Below are positions 41,232 through 54,390 of a DNA stretch of 64,000 bases, piece after piece; the stretch's first letter is position 1; each line of letters starts with the position of its first letter. The position numbers and the translations under genes were made by a program. Under the pieces are notes generated by a model that did not search any database, was not told where the DNA came from, and saw only the letters and a list, made by a program, of their open reading frames with translations. Origin of the DNA: Smittia aterrima (Eukaryota; Arthropoda; Insecta; Diptera; Chironomidae); assembly GCA_033063855.1 (NCBI GenBank), contig CP093831.1, forward strand, positions 22,072,001 to 22,136,000. The letters run 5' to 3'.

Positions 41232-44200
41232 ATGTATCCGTCGTGTGAGAACTTGACGGAGTCAGCGAAAGAGCTCAGCATTTGCAATCCGAACAGACTT
41301 AACGAGACAGATCTAGAACAGCCGCTTTTCGATGAGGACCTCGAGCGAATCGTACAAGGCACGGTCTTCGTTTTGTTTGGTTTCATTTTCGTTGCTGGTC
41401 TGATAGGAAATGCTTTAGTTGTTATTGGTGAGTCAACAATTCGTTAAGATTGCTTAATGATGATAAACATTTCTTCCATCGACTCATTAGTTGTTGCTTT
41501 CAATCCACTGATGCGTTCAACCACGAACATCCTTATCATCAACCTAGCCATTAGTGACCTGATGTTCGTGATCATGTAAGTCGTCTATGAAATTTGATAG
41601 AACTCTTATTTTTACTTATGACATCACCTAATTTCGCAGGTGCATCCCATTCACAGGTAAGAATACAATTTTCATAAATTTCCGTCATTTCATGGAAGAC
41701 ACCAGCAACTGTGCAATAAATTCAATTTTACGATGTTTTCTCACTCTCAACAACAGCCAGCGATTACATTCTGCCGAACTGGTAAGAGATTCTTCAAATT
41801 CCTCTTCTCTAGAGCTCGTCATAAAGTTTTATGGTCAAGATCCATTAAAATAATATTATTAAACATGATTCCGCCATTAATTTTTCGGACGATGGGGCGA
41901 GTAGTTGTGGTTGGTGAATTTCCGCTTCATAAAGACTTGTTTTCACAGAAAACTTTCTCGAGAAATGCTTAAGTGTTCTTACTGCAGCAGCAATTGCTTT
42001 TCTGATAACTTTACGGTCTTGCGACAGTGAAAGAAAAAAAAACTTTATGATCCGTTTCTTGTTCACGTCCGTCTCCTCAATCCAACGAGGGTTAAAGTCT
42101 TTAAAGCTTGATCTTTTACCTTTTTTTCTTCCTTTTCTTGCAGGCCGTTTGGAAATCTGATGTGCAAGACGGTTCAGTACATGATTGTAGTCACGTGCCT
42201 CGGAAGCGTTTATACATTGGTACTCATGTCACTCGATCGATTTCTCGCCGTTGTTCATCCCATTTCAAGTATGTCGATAAGGACGGAACGCAATGCCTTA
42301 ATGTAAGCGAAGCGGAAAGCACGAAAGAGAAAATGTCATGCTGGCAATGATTTAAAATTCTTTTTCTTTTTTTTCCTTTGAAAGAGCTACTTTGCTAATA
42401 TGGATGGTTATCTTCACTGCTGCAATCCCAACAGCGATTTTTCATGGAGAGGAGACATATATGCACAAAGGAGAGAACCACACGGCTTGCCTGTTTCTTG
42501 CGGAAAACGGTTACAGCCACAGTGGCTTTCAAGTAAGAGTCGATTTACCTGAAAACCTGCAACATACGCTTTGTTACCTTCGCTGAGTGAACTCTCTCAC
42601 TCTCAGCACTCTCTGACGTCGTTTTTATTCATTCAAACGTTTGATGTTTTTCCCGCAGAAATGTAAATGGCAAACTTATTCCCTCAGCTCACTATAAAGT
42701 AAACGAGAGTGAACTGTTTGTTCAAAGGAAACTCGCTTTCTGATAGACGATGAACAGAGCAGTTCACGATGAAATGTAAAGACGAACAAGCACTCTACGA
42801 TTCTCACTACGAACCTGATTCATCAAAGTCGTTGCTTGGAGAAAAGTAAAGATCAAGAGAATTTTATTTAATGAATATTTTCTTGAAGCAACGATATTTA
42901 AGTTTCACCGTCATTTTGAGAGTTTTTTACGTCATTGTATTGTCGCTTAGTGAGTCTGCAATAAAGTAATCAAAATCAACCGGGATCAGACAGTTTACCT
43001 TGTGGATGAAAAGCCATACAAATATTTCTCTAATGAAAACACAAAGTAACCGCGCCTCGTACATACTCTCGCTCTTTTCAACGAATCGACAGCAGAGCAA
43101 CGTTTACCTTTTCATTATAAAATACACACACGACTCTCACCCTTTTTACATTTTCATTCATCACCATTTGCCGTGAAGAGAGAAAAATTCGTCGAAAATC
43201 CTTCAAAATCAGATACTTTGTCTCACTTTCTAAAGTCACTTTAATAATCTAGATTCTTAAATTGTAACTTTACGGCTACATTTCCTCTTCTAAATCTCAC
43301 ATTTCAGATAGTCTTCTTGCTTTCGTCTTACGTAATACCGCTCTCATTGATATCATTTTTATACGTCGGAATGTTGTCGAGGCTTTGGAGTCACACAGGA
43401 GTCGGAAAGGGTTCAAAGGAATCCAGGTATGAAAACAAATAATATCATTTCTTACGCTTTTAGGCTATAAAGTGAAGCGATGCTATAAAAAGAAAATGAA
43501 AAGTTGTGAAGACCGAGAGAGTAGGAGGAAGAATACTTACAAGAGTGGAGAAACGAATGATGAGCAGCATTAAAGCTGAATGAGACACGAGAAGCGGGTT
43601 GTTTTGGGTAGACGTTGAGAATAACATAAATTCAATGTCAAATTGGCTTGAATTTCTTTCTCGTGTCGCTAACAATGACTTTTGATTTTCTTATCGCTCG
43701 TTTCGTAAAAATATTTATTTACCGCTCCTTTTCGAGTACAACAATTTGATTTAAACGTTTTTTTCCTTTCATTTCTTTTCCGCCGGCTCAGGAAGGGCAA
43801 GAAAAGAGTTACTCGGATGGTCGTGTTTGTGGTGAGTTTTTTTTTCTCGTGATAAATTTATTACTTTACGAAAAGCTGCTCTAGATGATGGCTTTCCATC
43901 GTGAACCGCTACGGATGAAAGCCGCTGCTCCTTCCTTTACTTGATGGTTATTTATTGAATCATAAAGTTCAGCGACTGTAAAAATTACGCTCATTAAATA
44001 CTTGTAATCAAGTTAAGAATGTTTTCCTTGTCCAGTCGGCTCTGTCCGTTCGGAAAGTCGGAGAAGAAGAAAGTCTCACGTGTCAGAAAGCGTACGATCC
44101 AAGAAAATTAAAAAGTTTTTCCTTTTACTTCGCTTTTAATGAAATTTTTCAATCACAAACAGTATCAAACTTTATCCTCTTCACTTACAGGTTGTAGCGT

Positions 44201-44499
44201 TTTCAATTTGCTGGGCACCCATTCAAGTCATATTACTATTAAAGTCCTTGAAACTCTATGAGACAACAACAGTGACCGTGTCGATCCAGATAATAAGCCA
44301 CGTCCTTGCTTATTTAAACTCGTGCTTGAATCCATTTCTTTATGCTTTTCTATCAGAAAATTTCCGAAAAGCTTTTAGAAAAGTTATGTATTGCGGTCCA
44401 GCTTCGTCGCATTACATTTTGGCCGCCCCCGAAACGAAATCAACGCGCACCGGAACACGTCACACCGGAAATGGAGCAGCTAGCGTGGACATTCTGTAA
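41232..44499 (+). CDS. AstA-R: allatostatin-A (FGLamide) receptor, rhodopsin-class GPCR
   Basis: Nine exons give 365 residues: 41232-41427, 41491-41575, 41640-41656, 41757-41781, 42144-42302, 42385-42532, 43308-43426, 43792-43831 and 44191-44499. Exons 3 and 4 are microexons of 17 and 25 nt encoding CIPFTASDYILPNW, which joins TM2 to extracellular loop 1 as in Drosophila AstA-R1. Visible landmarks: N-glycosylation sites NLT and NET in the N-terminus, GNALVV in TM1, MRSTTN and LIINLAISD in TM2, disulfide Cys115, DRF at 139-141 (DRY position) in DRFLAVVHP, SICWAP in TM6 at 268-273, NPFLY at 310-314, and a C-tail beginning FRKAFRKVMYC. Family: galanin-receptor-like, Gi/o-coupled; the ligand is the FGLa allatostatin controlling feeding, gut and hormone output. 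All junctions keep frame. Confidence 0.93.
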
Positions 44500-47400
44500 A
44501 ATACTGTAAAAACAAATTATTTTCAACTTATTTCGATGTTTAGACGACAACAACACGTGGAGCTAGAAAGCAATTGCTTTGCGCGTCATCAAACACTCCG
44601 TGAAACGTGCTAAACATTACCAGTGATGTGGAAAGAAATCCAGAGTCAAATGAAAATAGAATTTAATGTCTCGCTTGTTGGGATATGTAAACATGACGAG
44701 AATAAATTTGAAACTTCTCGATTCTGCTTCTCCTCACATTAAAGAACGCGAGGAGATCCATTTAAGGAAATAAAAAGAAGAAAGACGAGCCCCAATGAAC
44801 CAAGAAAATGTTTGTACAATTATTTTATAAGAACAAGCACATACGAAGAAGAGGAAATGTGATTCCCTTCTCCGTTTCCTCTTAAGGTTACGGCGACGGA
44901 AATTACGGAAATAGAAAAGAGAAATCTTTTTCCCATCGTCTCTTCATCACACTCCATATCGTTGGATCACTTTTTTATGGATGTCAATTTTTCATAAATG
45001 CCATTTTCGATGTTTGAAGTAGAACTATTCAATAAGACATGAGATTCATGAATAGAAAATATATTTTGATGATGCACAGACAAACAAATTGATTGAATAA
45101 TCGTCTAATGTTAGAATATTAAGTCGATCCTTTTCCCTTCGGGAGCGACTTGATTTGGAATCATGTAAATATCAGATATTTTCATATGTAAACATCGTGG
45201 ATGGTTTTGCCTTCACTCTTGCAGTCGAGACGAGATGGGAGGAAGAATTTTGTTAGGAAAAAAATATAAAATTTACATAATTTGGCAACTTAAGCAACTC
45301 AATACATCCCTCTCTGAGCCCCTGAGGGGATTTTCTGTGCTTAAGCCACAAGAAATTTGTGAAGACGCTTCTCAATTGTTTAATAGATAAATTTGTTTTT
45401 TTTTCCTCACCATCGCTAGTCAAATATTTCTTCTCAGTCGAGATACTTTGCCTCCTCTCTCTCAGCAAAAGGAGGAAGATATAACGTTTAACTTAACTAA
45501 ATACCATTAAAGTTCTTATATCCATCTGACCTACCCATGATGAAAATAAATCTGGTTCGTTTTAAATTGCGGCTTTAACTAATTTTTGGGAATTAGGGAC
45601 GATCGTAAATTTAGTCACCGCTAGACATAACCAAACATTGAGGTTTTTTATGAAAAGAACAAATCCCTAAACAGTCCCGACCCTTCCCTCAAGCGAACTG
45701 ACTAATTTCACGAGACTCTAAGTTGACTTTTGTTATGTTACGAAAAAAGAAATTGAAAAAACAATTTAATGTTAGCGTTATAAGAGTTTTTTATGTTTAG
45801 ATTAAACAAAATTTAAGACAAAAAATCGTTTCAATGAATAAAGAGAATAATTTTCATTCAGTTCTTTACTCGAATGTTTATTATTAAACGTTGCTTGGAG
45901 TACTTACTCGAGCTTAATGATTTCGTTTCAGATCTCCTCCCATTCTCCCTTGATGATTAGTTATCCTACGCTTTTCCTTTGTGCTTCTTAGCTTGCTTCA
46001 GGGAAGCAGGAGACTCGCGACACGAAGTTTAGTTCACGGTTTTTCTTTTGTTTTTCTCAAATTACAAGCATAACGATGGATTTTTATGAAAAACATAAAT
46101 CAGCCCTCCGTCTTCATCAGTGCACGGAGTGAAGTTAAGAGATGCGCAGAAAATTTGTTGTGATTGTTGTAACAAAAAATTGAGAAACAACAGAAAATTT
46201 ATAGCAAAATGAAACGAAGTCGGTTTTGTTCGTGAAAAATGTTTCTTGAAATTATTTCCTTTATTCAAAGGAATGCTCATCATGCTTAATGGATCCGTCG
46301 CCATGTTCTACAATATTAAGGAAACTAAAAGCTCTCATTTTATCCATCGCTTAGCATTTCGCATTCCTTCAACGCGTTCTCATCTGCCTGTCGTCTCAGC
46401 GTTTCCATCCTCCATGTGCTGGTCTTGTCGAGTCGTCCTTCTTCAACTTTACCGCCCGCAAAGAAAAGCGTCTTAAAGATGAAGTCGAGATGTTCTTTTT
46501 GATCATTTCGGAGAAGGAAAAAAAAAGTTTTTTTTCCTCGAAACGAGCTCTCGTTGCCTGGAAAGCTTCACAGCAGAAATTTTAATTAGAAAATGTGAAT
46601 AATCTTCCTTCTCAAAGTCAACGTATATGAGCGCATTAAATGAAATTAAAAAAGTTATTCCGCCACAAATCGAGTTTAATTTTAATTAATTGAAATCACA
46701 TCTATAAAAAAAACTCATTGAAATGCATGTACACAAACCAACTGATCGAAAAGCTATTTCTCGTTATTGAAGAACGCTCTAGTGTAGCGTGTAACAAAAA
46801 CGTGTGATTAAATTTTCCCGAGTCGAGTTGGAGCGAGAAACAATCAACATCAAACAACATAAGTGTAGAGAGTTTTACCGCAAATTATCCTCATGTCGCT
46901 GTGGAGCTTCGTGATTTCCCGGCGTGGTAAAATGTAGATTAGGATTTGTAACGAAAAAGTTGCCGTAGCGTGAAGAAGAAATGTATTCGGAGCCGAGCAA
47001 CATTGCGAATGAAATTGTTGATGTCGGTTTTGAAATGAATTTTTTCCTTATCTTGGATTTTCACGGATCTACTAACTAAAGCCAAATGCGGCTTTCTCTG
47101 TAACAAAATACACTTGCGCGTAGATGGAAATGCAAATTCAATTTCACTCATTTCTCATGCTGATGTGTTCCACAAATTGATTTTCCTAAGCCTTATTATG
47201 TTATTGAAAGTCAAGCCGCCGAAAATCAATTTTTAAAGCTTTGTTTGCTTTCATGATTAAATTGTGAATCGCTTTTGGGAAAAGGAGAATCAGATTTCAA
47301 GTTTCTGTTGTTTGAAAAATCTAGAACTAAGCATTCGAGCTTTGGAAATAATACCTTCACTAGCCGAAAGAGGCTTAAACTCCATTGTTTCAGTTTTGAA

Positions 47401-48922
47401 TGAGTCCACTTTTAGAGATGGATTTCGATATCTCGGACATTCATATGGAAAACCTTTGAATTATATTCGTTGTCGAACTACAGCCCCACTTGTTGTATTC
47501 ATTTAAGCTTGAAGCTTATAAAAAATCACTTTTTACTTTGTGATTTAATGTTGTCGTTATTTTCCTATTAATCTTTCTAAAAGGTTCTTTCATGTCAGAA
47601 ATTACAAATTTTCATCTCTGCGATTGTTGAGTAAATAAAATGAAAACATCAGCAAATGGCCTTTCTTCTGAAGTATCCAAATCCCTTTTGATTTACACAT
47701 GATTAACTTTATTTATTGATTCAAATTCATTTCTTTACTTCCTCTGCTTTGTGCTGATCAAAATGAATTCATGATCGAAAATAAATTCATGAATGCTTTG
47801 TCAAATGACAAAGATCGAAGAATGTGCTGAATCTAAACTTTCCAAATCGAAAATCAGAATCACATTCTCACCAGCAGAAACTATGTATCCTAACTAAAAG
47901 GAAAGTTAAGAATATTTTCTGTACTCAGCTGGAAATTCTCTTAAAAGCATTTTTGCTTCTGAATGGGGAAACATTTGCAAGACAATTTCATTCAAACTCA
48001 CATTAAAGGTCATGATTTATTCATTCGGGCCATCAGAAGGAAAATATGAGCAGCCAATCAAATGTAGAAGAAGCAAAATCAATCACCATCGCAATCGATA
48101 TTCCACATTTTTGTCTTGGGATGAAGGAAAAATGAGAGACAGAGAAGAAGAGCAAATAAAAATCAGTGATTCATCTCAAATTCCATACGAAAATCCCCGA
48201 CTCAATCAACGGCGGCACGAGCGTTACGAAAATCTCTTTAAAAGCTTCCTCGGTTCGCCTGCAAGACGAAACATTCTCCGTTCTTGTTCACCACATTCTT
48301 GTAAATGAACATTTGCGAAAGAGATTTACGAAACCGAGCTTTGATTGTCATGGAGAGATTATTACGTGCTCGATTGGAAAAATCTCATTAGGAAGCGCAA
48401 AATGGAACGGTTCATTTGAAACGCAAGCTTGCTGGTGACGAAGAGACGACAGTCTCGCCCGATTCATGACATAATTGAATAAAATCGTGCTGCAGGTGGT
48501 TTTCGTCCTCGAGGGACCATAAATATGTTCGTTTATGTTCTACGGCTTCAACTCGACAGCAGACGTTAGATCGATGATGGACCTTCACTTCGTTTTACAT
48601 TTCCCTTGTCACTTTTTTCTCGAATAATTTTGTTCGCAACGATGAAGCCTCCTAACAAAACGTAGGCTGAACATTATTTTCATTTTTACAGGAAATCTTC
48701 TGGTTTTTTGAGGTTTTCAGTGAAAACTTTTCACGATATTTATTAGAGAATATTATTCAGTTTATAAATCTTCAATCAAAAAAAATGTAAAATTATTTAT
48801 TTATGGCCTTTAATAATAAAGTTTGTGTCATTCCATCAGTCGCATTTATTTGAAAAGAAAATTTTATTTATTTTGAATGACAAATATAAAAAAATTTGAA
48901 CAATTATTTCAAAAATGTTTAT
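44500..48922. other. about 4.4 kb without a supported gene
   Basis: Intergenic between the AstA receptor and zinc-finger copy 4. Overlapping open frames at 48012-48438 in different frames show no domain or splice support. Confidence 0.45.
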
Positions 48923-50113
48923 TTAAGTTTCATGCGATTTCCTTCTCAAATGATCTTTCATGTTGTGCAGTGCTTTCGTTTGATGATTGCACTTCGGGCA
49001 CTTGTAGTTTTTGGGTCCGATGTGAATCTCCTCGTGATCTTTCAGTTCTTTAATATTTTCAAACTTTTGTTGGCATCCTTTAATATTACAAAGTAAAGAA
49101 TTTTGTCTTCTTGAATGAATTTTCAAGTGCTTTTTCATAGCATCTTTACTCATTGGCTTTCTGCATATTGGGCATGCAATCTTTAAATAACTCCTCATGT
49201 GTCTTCTCAGCAAAAATTTGTTTTTAAATATCTTAGCACACAAGTCGCACTGAACTTGGCCAATCTCATGATCTTTACTCTTATGTGCGTTTAAACTGTT
49301 TCTGCATGAAAAAACTTTCTCACAAGCATCACACTCAACCTTTTTTGATACCGAATGCCGATCAACGTGTTCCTTGAGAAGATGCGGAGCTATCAAGTGC
49401 TGACAAACTTGGCAAGGAACTTTCAAATGAAATTTCATGTGTTGTAGTATAAGAGCCTTATTTTTAGATATTTTGCCACAAATATCGCAATGAAACTTCA
49501 TTTGACTGTGAACATCTTTCTCATGAATTCTTAAAACATTTTTTGTTGTATACGAGCGATCGCAAAATCTGCATTCAAAATCTGTTCCTTGTTCCACGGC
49601 GTAAACTCCGTGGCCATGTTGCAGTTGATGAATTTTTAAAATTTGATTGGTTACAAAGGTTTGATTGCAAGTTTCACAAGAAAGCTTCTTCGCGTGATTC
49701 TTATAATGAAGTAATAGGCTTTGCCTGAATGAAGTTTTAAAATCGCAATCGATGCAGAACCATTCTGAACCATAACGATGATCATCAGCGATATGCTTTT
49801 TCTTGCAATTGCCACATTCAAATTTGAGATCACATAAGCCACATTCTTTAATTTTTTTAAATTGGCTTATCAAACCACATTGATTGCACTTTTGAAGACC
49901 TTTACAAATACTTTTCAAATGATTGTACAAGTTTTCTTGTCGCTTAGTTCCGTAATCACATTTGCCACAAACGAAATAAGGTTCGAATAACTTTGGAGCA
50001 GTTCTCCACCTTTTATCAAATTTTCTCAAAATGATTTTCACTTCCTTATACTCTTGAACCTCCGGTTCTTGTTTGATGTTGTCCACGATTTCCTGCTGAT
50101 AATTACTCTCCAT
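48923..50113 (-). CDS. C2H2 zinc-finger protein, intact (copy 4)
   Basis: Single exon, 396 residues, about 40 shorter than copies 3 and 5. After the N-terminal IKQEPE motif it passes directly to the EVKIILRKFDKRW segment; the second IKHEP motif and FVFIMP block are missing. The first finger has an extra residue spacing (FVCGKCDYGTKRQENLYNHLKSIC). The Cys-rich middle segment and about ten C2H2 fingers are complete to the terminal YKCPKCNHQT finger. It lies alone between the two clusters, on the strand of the left cluster. Probable nuclear DNA-binding factor; target unknown. Confidence 0.88.
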   Translation of the reverse strand: MESNYQQEIVDNIKQEPEVQEYKEVKIILRKFDKRWRTAPKLFEPYFVCGKCDYGTKRQENLYNHLKSICKGLQKCNQCGLISQFKKIKECGLCDLKFECGNCKKKHIADDHRYGSEWFCIDCDFKTSFRQSLLLHYKNHAKKLSCETCNQTFVTNQILKIHQLQHGHGVYAVEQGTDFECRFCDRSYTTKNVLRIHEKDVHSQMKFHCDICGKISKNKALILQHMKFHLKVPCQVCQHLIAPHLLKEHVDRHSVSKKVECDACEKVFSCRNSLNAHKSKDHEIGQVQCDLCAKIFKNKFLLRRHMRSYLKIACPICRKPMSKDAMKKHLKIHSRRQNSLLCNIKGCQQKFENIKELKDHEEIHIGPKNYKCPKCNHQTKALHNMKDHLRRKSHET

Positions 50114-50429
50114 AACGAACTAAATAAAATGTCTCTGCAGATGTCAACTCTTCGGAGATTTAAAAAAGAATGAATTTCGTTTCTAAAAGTTTTGGCTTAA
50201 ATACCTTTTTTGCCTGATTTAAAAATAAAGTCATATTAGAAAATAAATTCTTTTGAAGGATTTTCCCTTAAATGTGAAAACTGAGCAAACAAATTGAAAA
50301 TAGCAAAAATATTGAAATGAATAAAATTATAGAATTACTTTCAAAAATAAATTAAAAAATTGTGAAGAAATTAATTTCCAAAATAGTTTTGATTTGAATG
50401 CAAAAATATCGAAATAAAAGATTCCCTGC

Positions 50430-50550
50430 TAATGTTAACTGATCAAAGTCTGGATTAGAACTGAACTTATTGACTAGAAATGTTGGCCTTAAATATCTAA
50501 AAGTTTTTACCTGATAAAAAGAATATTCCTGTCACTGTCTTACCTGTAAT
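50430..50550 (-). promoter_or_regulatory. orphan leader/promoter relic of the zinc-finger family
   Basis: On the minus strand this stretch resembles the 5' leaders of copies 1 and 3: CAGGTAA at 50507-50513 and 50540-50546, then ATATTTAAG, TTCAGTTCT and GTTAACAT in the same order. No coding sequence follows; the next gene (copy 4) has its own similar leader at about 50120-50230. It looks like a leftover from a deleted or never completed copy. Confidence 0.4.
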
Positions 50551-53500
50551 GTTCCCTCATACGATTTGAGACATTTTTCCTTGTTTCTTGCCTCAAATCG
50601 ATGGTCACCCAAGTTAACAGAAAAAACGCTCCAAATTGAGCAATAACATTTAAAAGCTTTCATAAAAATGCAACATGGACTAGATCGTGTTCGTAAAAAA
50701 TTACCAATTCAAATCTCCAAACAAATTGACAACGAGAAGCATTGAACATGTGGGCGTCGTGCTCCAAAGAATTTATAGCCCTCGATCAAAAGTATCAATA
50801 GCAGACAGAGAAATTTCAATTTATAATTTAATTGCCAATTAGGTCCGTTGCAATAAATATTCCTTATTCACTTTTTTGTCATTGCTTGTCCGAGCAAGCA
50901 AAAAAAAAAAGTGAAAAGCGACGGAACATAAAAAATATTTTATTAACAGACGACGACGGTGAGAAGGACGAAAGCTTATTCGAGTGAACGTGTCGATTGG
51001 AATTCGATATTTCTCGCCTTATGACTATCTATCTTCTGAAAGAGGAACTCTATCTCACAATCGACTCTCGACGTTTTTTCTTTTTCCCTACCGGATCGTC
51101 CCTTGCTGAGCCTTCGCCATTGACGGTCGGATGTTTACAACGTTTTTCAATTAAAATTCCTTTATTTAGGGTAAATATTTGGTTATCAAATCAAAAGCAA
51201 ATAAATGAATAAATTCATCTCCCTTTTTGTGCCCAGCGACGCCGCCGCGTTCAATGATTTAAGACGAAGCTCAACAGGAGCCTTGTTTGAATGAACAAGA
51301 GGAAAGAAGTTTAATGGATGAAGCTAAAAGCCTTTTATTATTCAATGGGAGGAGACTTTTTACAATCTATGCCGCACGTAATGCCTTAAAGTGATTGCCA
51401 AGAAAAATATTTGTGTCAAGTTCTCCGACAGCATCGTGAATTATTGTTGAGCTGAAAATTTTAATTGTTATGAGAATGAATTAATATTCCAAAGATTTTT
51501 AATTAAATTACGCAACGTTTTACGTCTATTTTATGAAATATCTATCCCTGCGGATTAAGCTCTGAGCTGAATTTAATCAAAAGAAATTGAAAAGAATAGG
51601 AAGGGCTGGAGTTGAGACGTGCTATGGGGGCGCGCAATGATTAAAACGGAGCGTGCTTAATGAAATCACCCCAGCGTGGCGAAATTCACGCGCGCAATGA
51701 CTTTGATTAAAAAATTTGCTCGACCCACTCACGGCGAGAATTATTAATTGACTTTCTGTCGAGCTTTCAAAGCAATGCGAAATTATTAACCGGATTCGGA
51801 CAACGCCCGAAATAAAAAAGAAAAAAAGAAGATTTCGAAGCTGATTGAGGTCGAGTCGGTGAAAGGGCTTTTACGTAGATCCTTTCAACATGAAAGACAC
51901 GTTAAGTTCATTCGTATTTCAATCCTTCGCATAAAAAACCTTACAAACGAAGAAGACTCAAAGTGAAATGAGTACGAAGCGCATTTCACAACATAAATTA
52001 ATTAGTGAGTCATTAAAATCGGTAATGCTTCTGGTGCTCTGTTGCTTGCCATTGAAATAGATCATGACTCGAACATCACACGGAATTGACTTCTGCTCAT
52101 AAAAGTTTCATTGTGCTTCGCTCATCAGAAAGTTTTGAAAGGAAATCACGAAGGCGAGAGAGACGGAGTGAATGAAATGAAAAGAACAAACAAAGGGGGG
52201 AAAGTAGCAGGAAACGTAAAGTAATTCAATCAACGAGTCTGCAAAGCCAACATCAATATGACACATCAAAACCAAATTAAAGATCACACAAGTGAGACGC
52301 GAAATTGAGTAAGAGCTAACACTCGACACTCCGACGACAGCAGCAAAGTTCTTCGAATTCTTAAACCAAATAAACAAGTTGCCAGTCGATTCAGTATTTC
52401 ACAAGAAGAACGGGAATGAAGAATGAGAGGGCGAAACATTGGGGTAAGACTGGAAATTTATTTGTTCTCAGCAACTCGTGTAGGTATTTCTTTGGAAAAA
52501 GTAATTGAAATCACAGTTCGGTTCGGTAGCTCATGTTCAGGGGTGAAATGCAGATACTTTCGTTATAAATGATTTAAATACAGCACAAAGCCGGAACTAA
52601 TCGAATTTGAAGTCGACTTCGCTTCTCTGGCCCACTGAGACTGAATTCAATTTGCGGTGAATGTCGAGGAGCAAGCAGATGAAAATCTAATTGAAGCAAT
52701 GACATTAAGTGTTTGTTCGTATGTTCGACTGGAGAAATGATTCACGAACAGAAAATGTTTCATAATAACAATGCACTTCCGATAAAAAGGAATTAATTTC
52801 TGACTTCGAGCTCGTTGCTTTATAAAAACAAACAATATCCGATCAGTTTTCCATTACACTCCGTTGTTCCGGAAAAAATGTCTCGTCCTCGTAGAATAAA
52901 TATTTTTCTTTTAACATTTTAAAAATAACATTGAGAGTAGAGGACTCTAATCCCATAGAAACTAAAACAGAATCAAATCTGCACGTGAGGCGACAGCGAG
53001 AAAATATTGCAGAGATTTCAATGATAAAACCTTTTGTTTGCTGATGTGATTTTAACGTCGGATGTGTTACCGTTTGATTTGACATTTTATTTCATATTTT
53101 CCACATCCAATTGTCATTCACTTTGTTATTTCAGGTAAAAGGTTCTGCAGGTGAATGGATGGATAAAGGAAAAATCTTCTCTGAGAAAGCTCGTTCGTGA
53201 TCATACCCAAGCCCTTTGAGATATGAAATAAAGAGAGACGTGGGTGAAAGGGGTGAGGAGTTTGACGGAGCGGAAATGAACTGACAATAAAAAATTGATG
53301 ATTTCAATTGGCTGTGAGATGGAAGAAGATTTTGAATTCTTCTGAAGACGAGAGAAAGCTTTCAAATTAAAAAGAGTTTGTTTAATTGAATTTAGGATAA
53401 ATAAATAAATTGAAAAATGTAATTTGGGTTCGTGCAGCTGAGCTCGTATATCGCCAAATTTAATAATGAAACTTTTTGTAGTGTTCACCAACGGAAATGA

Positions 53501-54390
53501 TATTAACAACTTTGTCTGCTAAGCGACAGCGATGAATTCATTTAGTGAGGAGAAAATCTAAACAATTTCTCAACTCGAGAAATATTTGCGCTTCGTGACA
53601 ACAACGCCGCAATGAAAATTTCGAAATATTCAAATGAAGAGTCGGCTTTGTAGCAGTGAGGCCTTAATCTAAGTAAATTCATGCATCCCACACTCAAGTG
53701 GAAATGTTTTCTCATTTCATTAGCGTTTCACGTTTGCCGAATTTAGAAAATGGTAGCAAAAGTGTGGTCAGGATGAATGGACAATGTCAGATGCTGACTG
53801 TCCCTTTTTTCATAAGCTAAAGCCACGAAGCCACGATTCAGTGAAATAATTTATTCGTTACATAAAAATGACAACAAAAATGGTTTGCAAAGAGTGACAG
53901 TTTGTTTCAGGGAAACTTTCTCAAATTCCCGATTCAATCTCTTCTACCTGATCGTCATCTTATCGCTTTCAAATCTTATTCTCTCACTCTCTCTCAGTAA
54001 TTGTTTCGCACAAACTAAATTTTGCCTTCTTTCTCGTATCAACCTCCAACCGCAACGCATCGTCGTCAAAGGTTCGCGTCATAATTAATTATTTTGAATT
54101 TATTCTTAGACATTTGTTGAAATTCATTTTTAGGCGTTAAATATCCGCATCATTTCACAATCAGTTCAAACAAATCTCATTGTACGCAACACACGAAACA
54201 AAAATAAATTCATCGATCGCCAGAGATCACCGAAATAAATAAAAAAAAATCATCATTTCGCAACAATCGAAGTTCAATCATCCGCCAGTACACAACCCCA
54301 CACACTATCCATAAACCGATGTCCGCAAAGAAATAAGTTTATTCCACATTCGAGCAGTTCACAACAACTTAAAGAATCGTTAAGTTATCA
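50551..54390. other. about 3.8 kb without a supported gene
   Basis: AT-rich intergenic DNA. A short hairpin TGCTTG...CAAGCA with an A-run lies near 50885. The last 250 bp is the leader of zinc-finger copy 5, which lacks the CAGGTA module seen before copies 1-3 and 6. Confidence 0.45.

Noticed and set aside
48012..48438. Two overlapping plus-strand open frames
   Set aside because: Different frames, no domain, no splice or polyadenylation context.
50876..50922. Short hairpin with T- and A-runs as a possible small RNA gene
   Set aside because: Only a 6 bp stem plus homopolymer pairing; too weak for a miRNA precursor.
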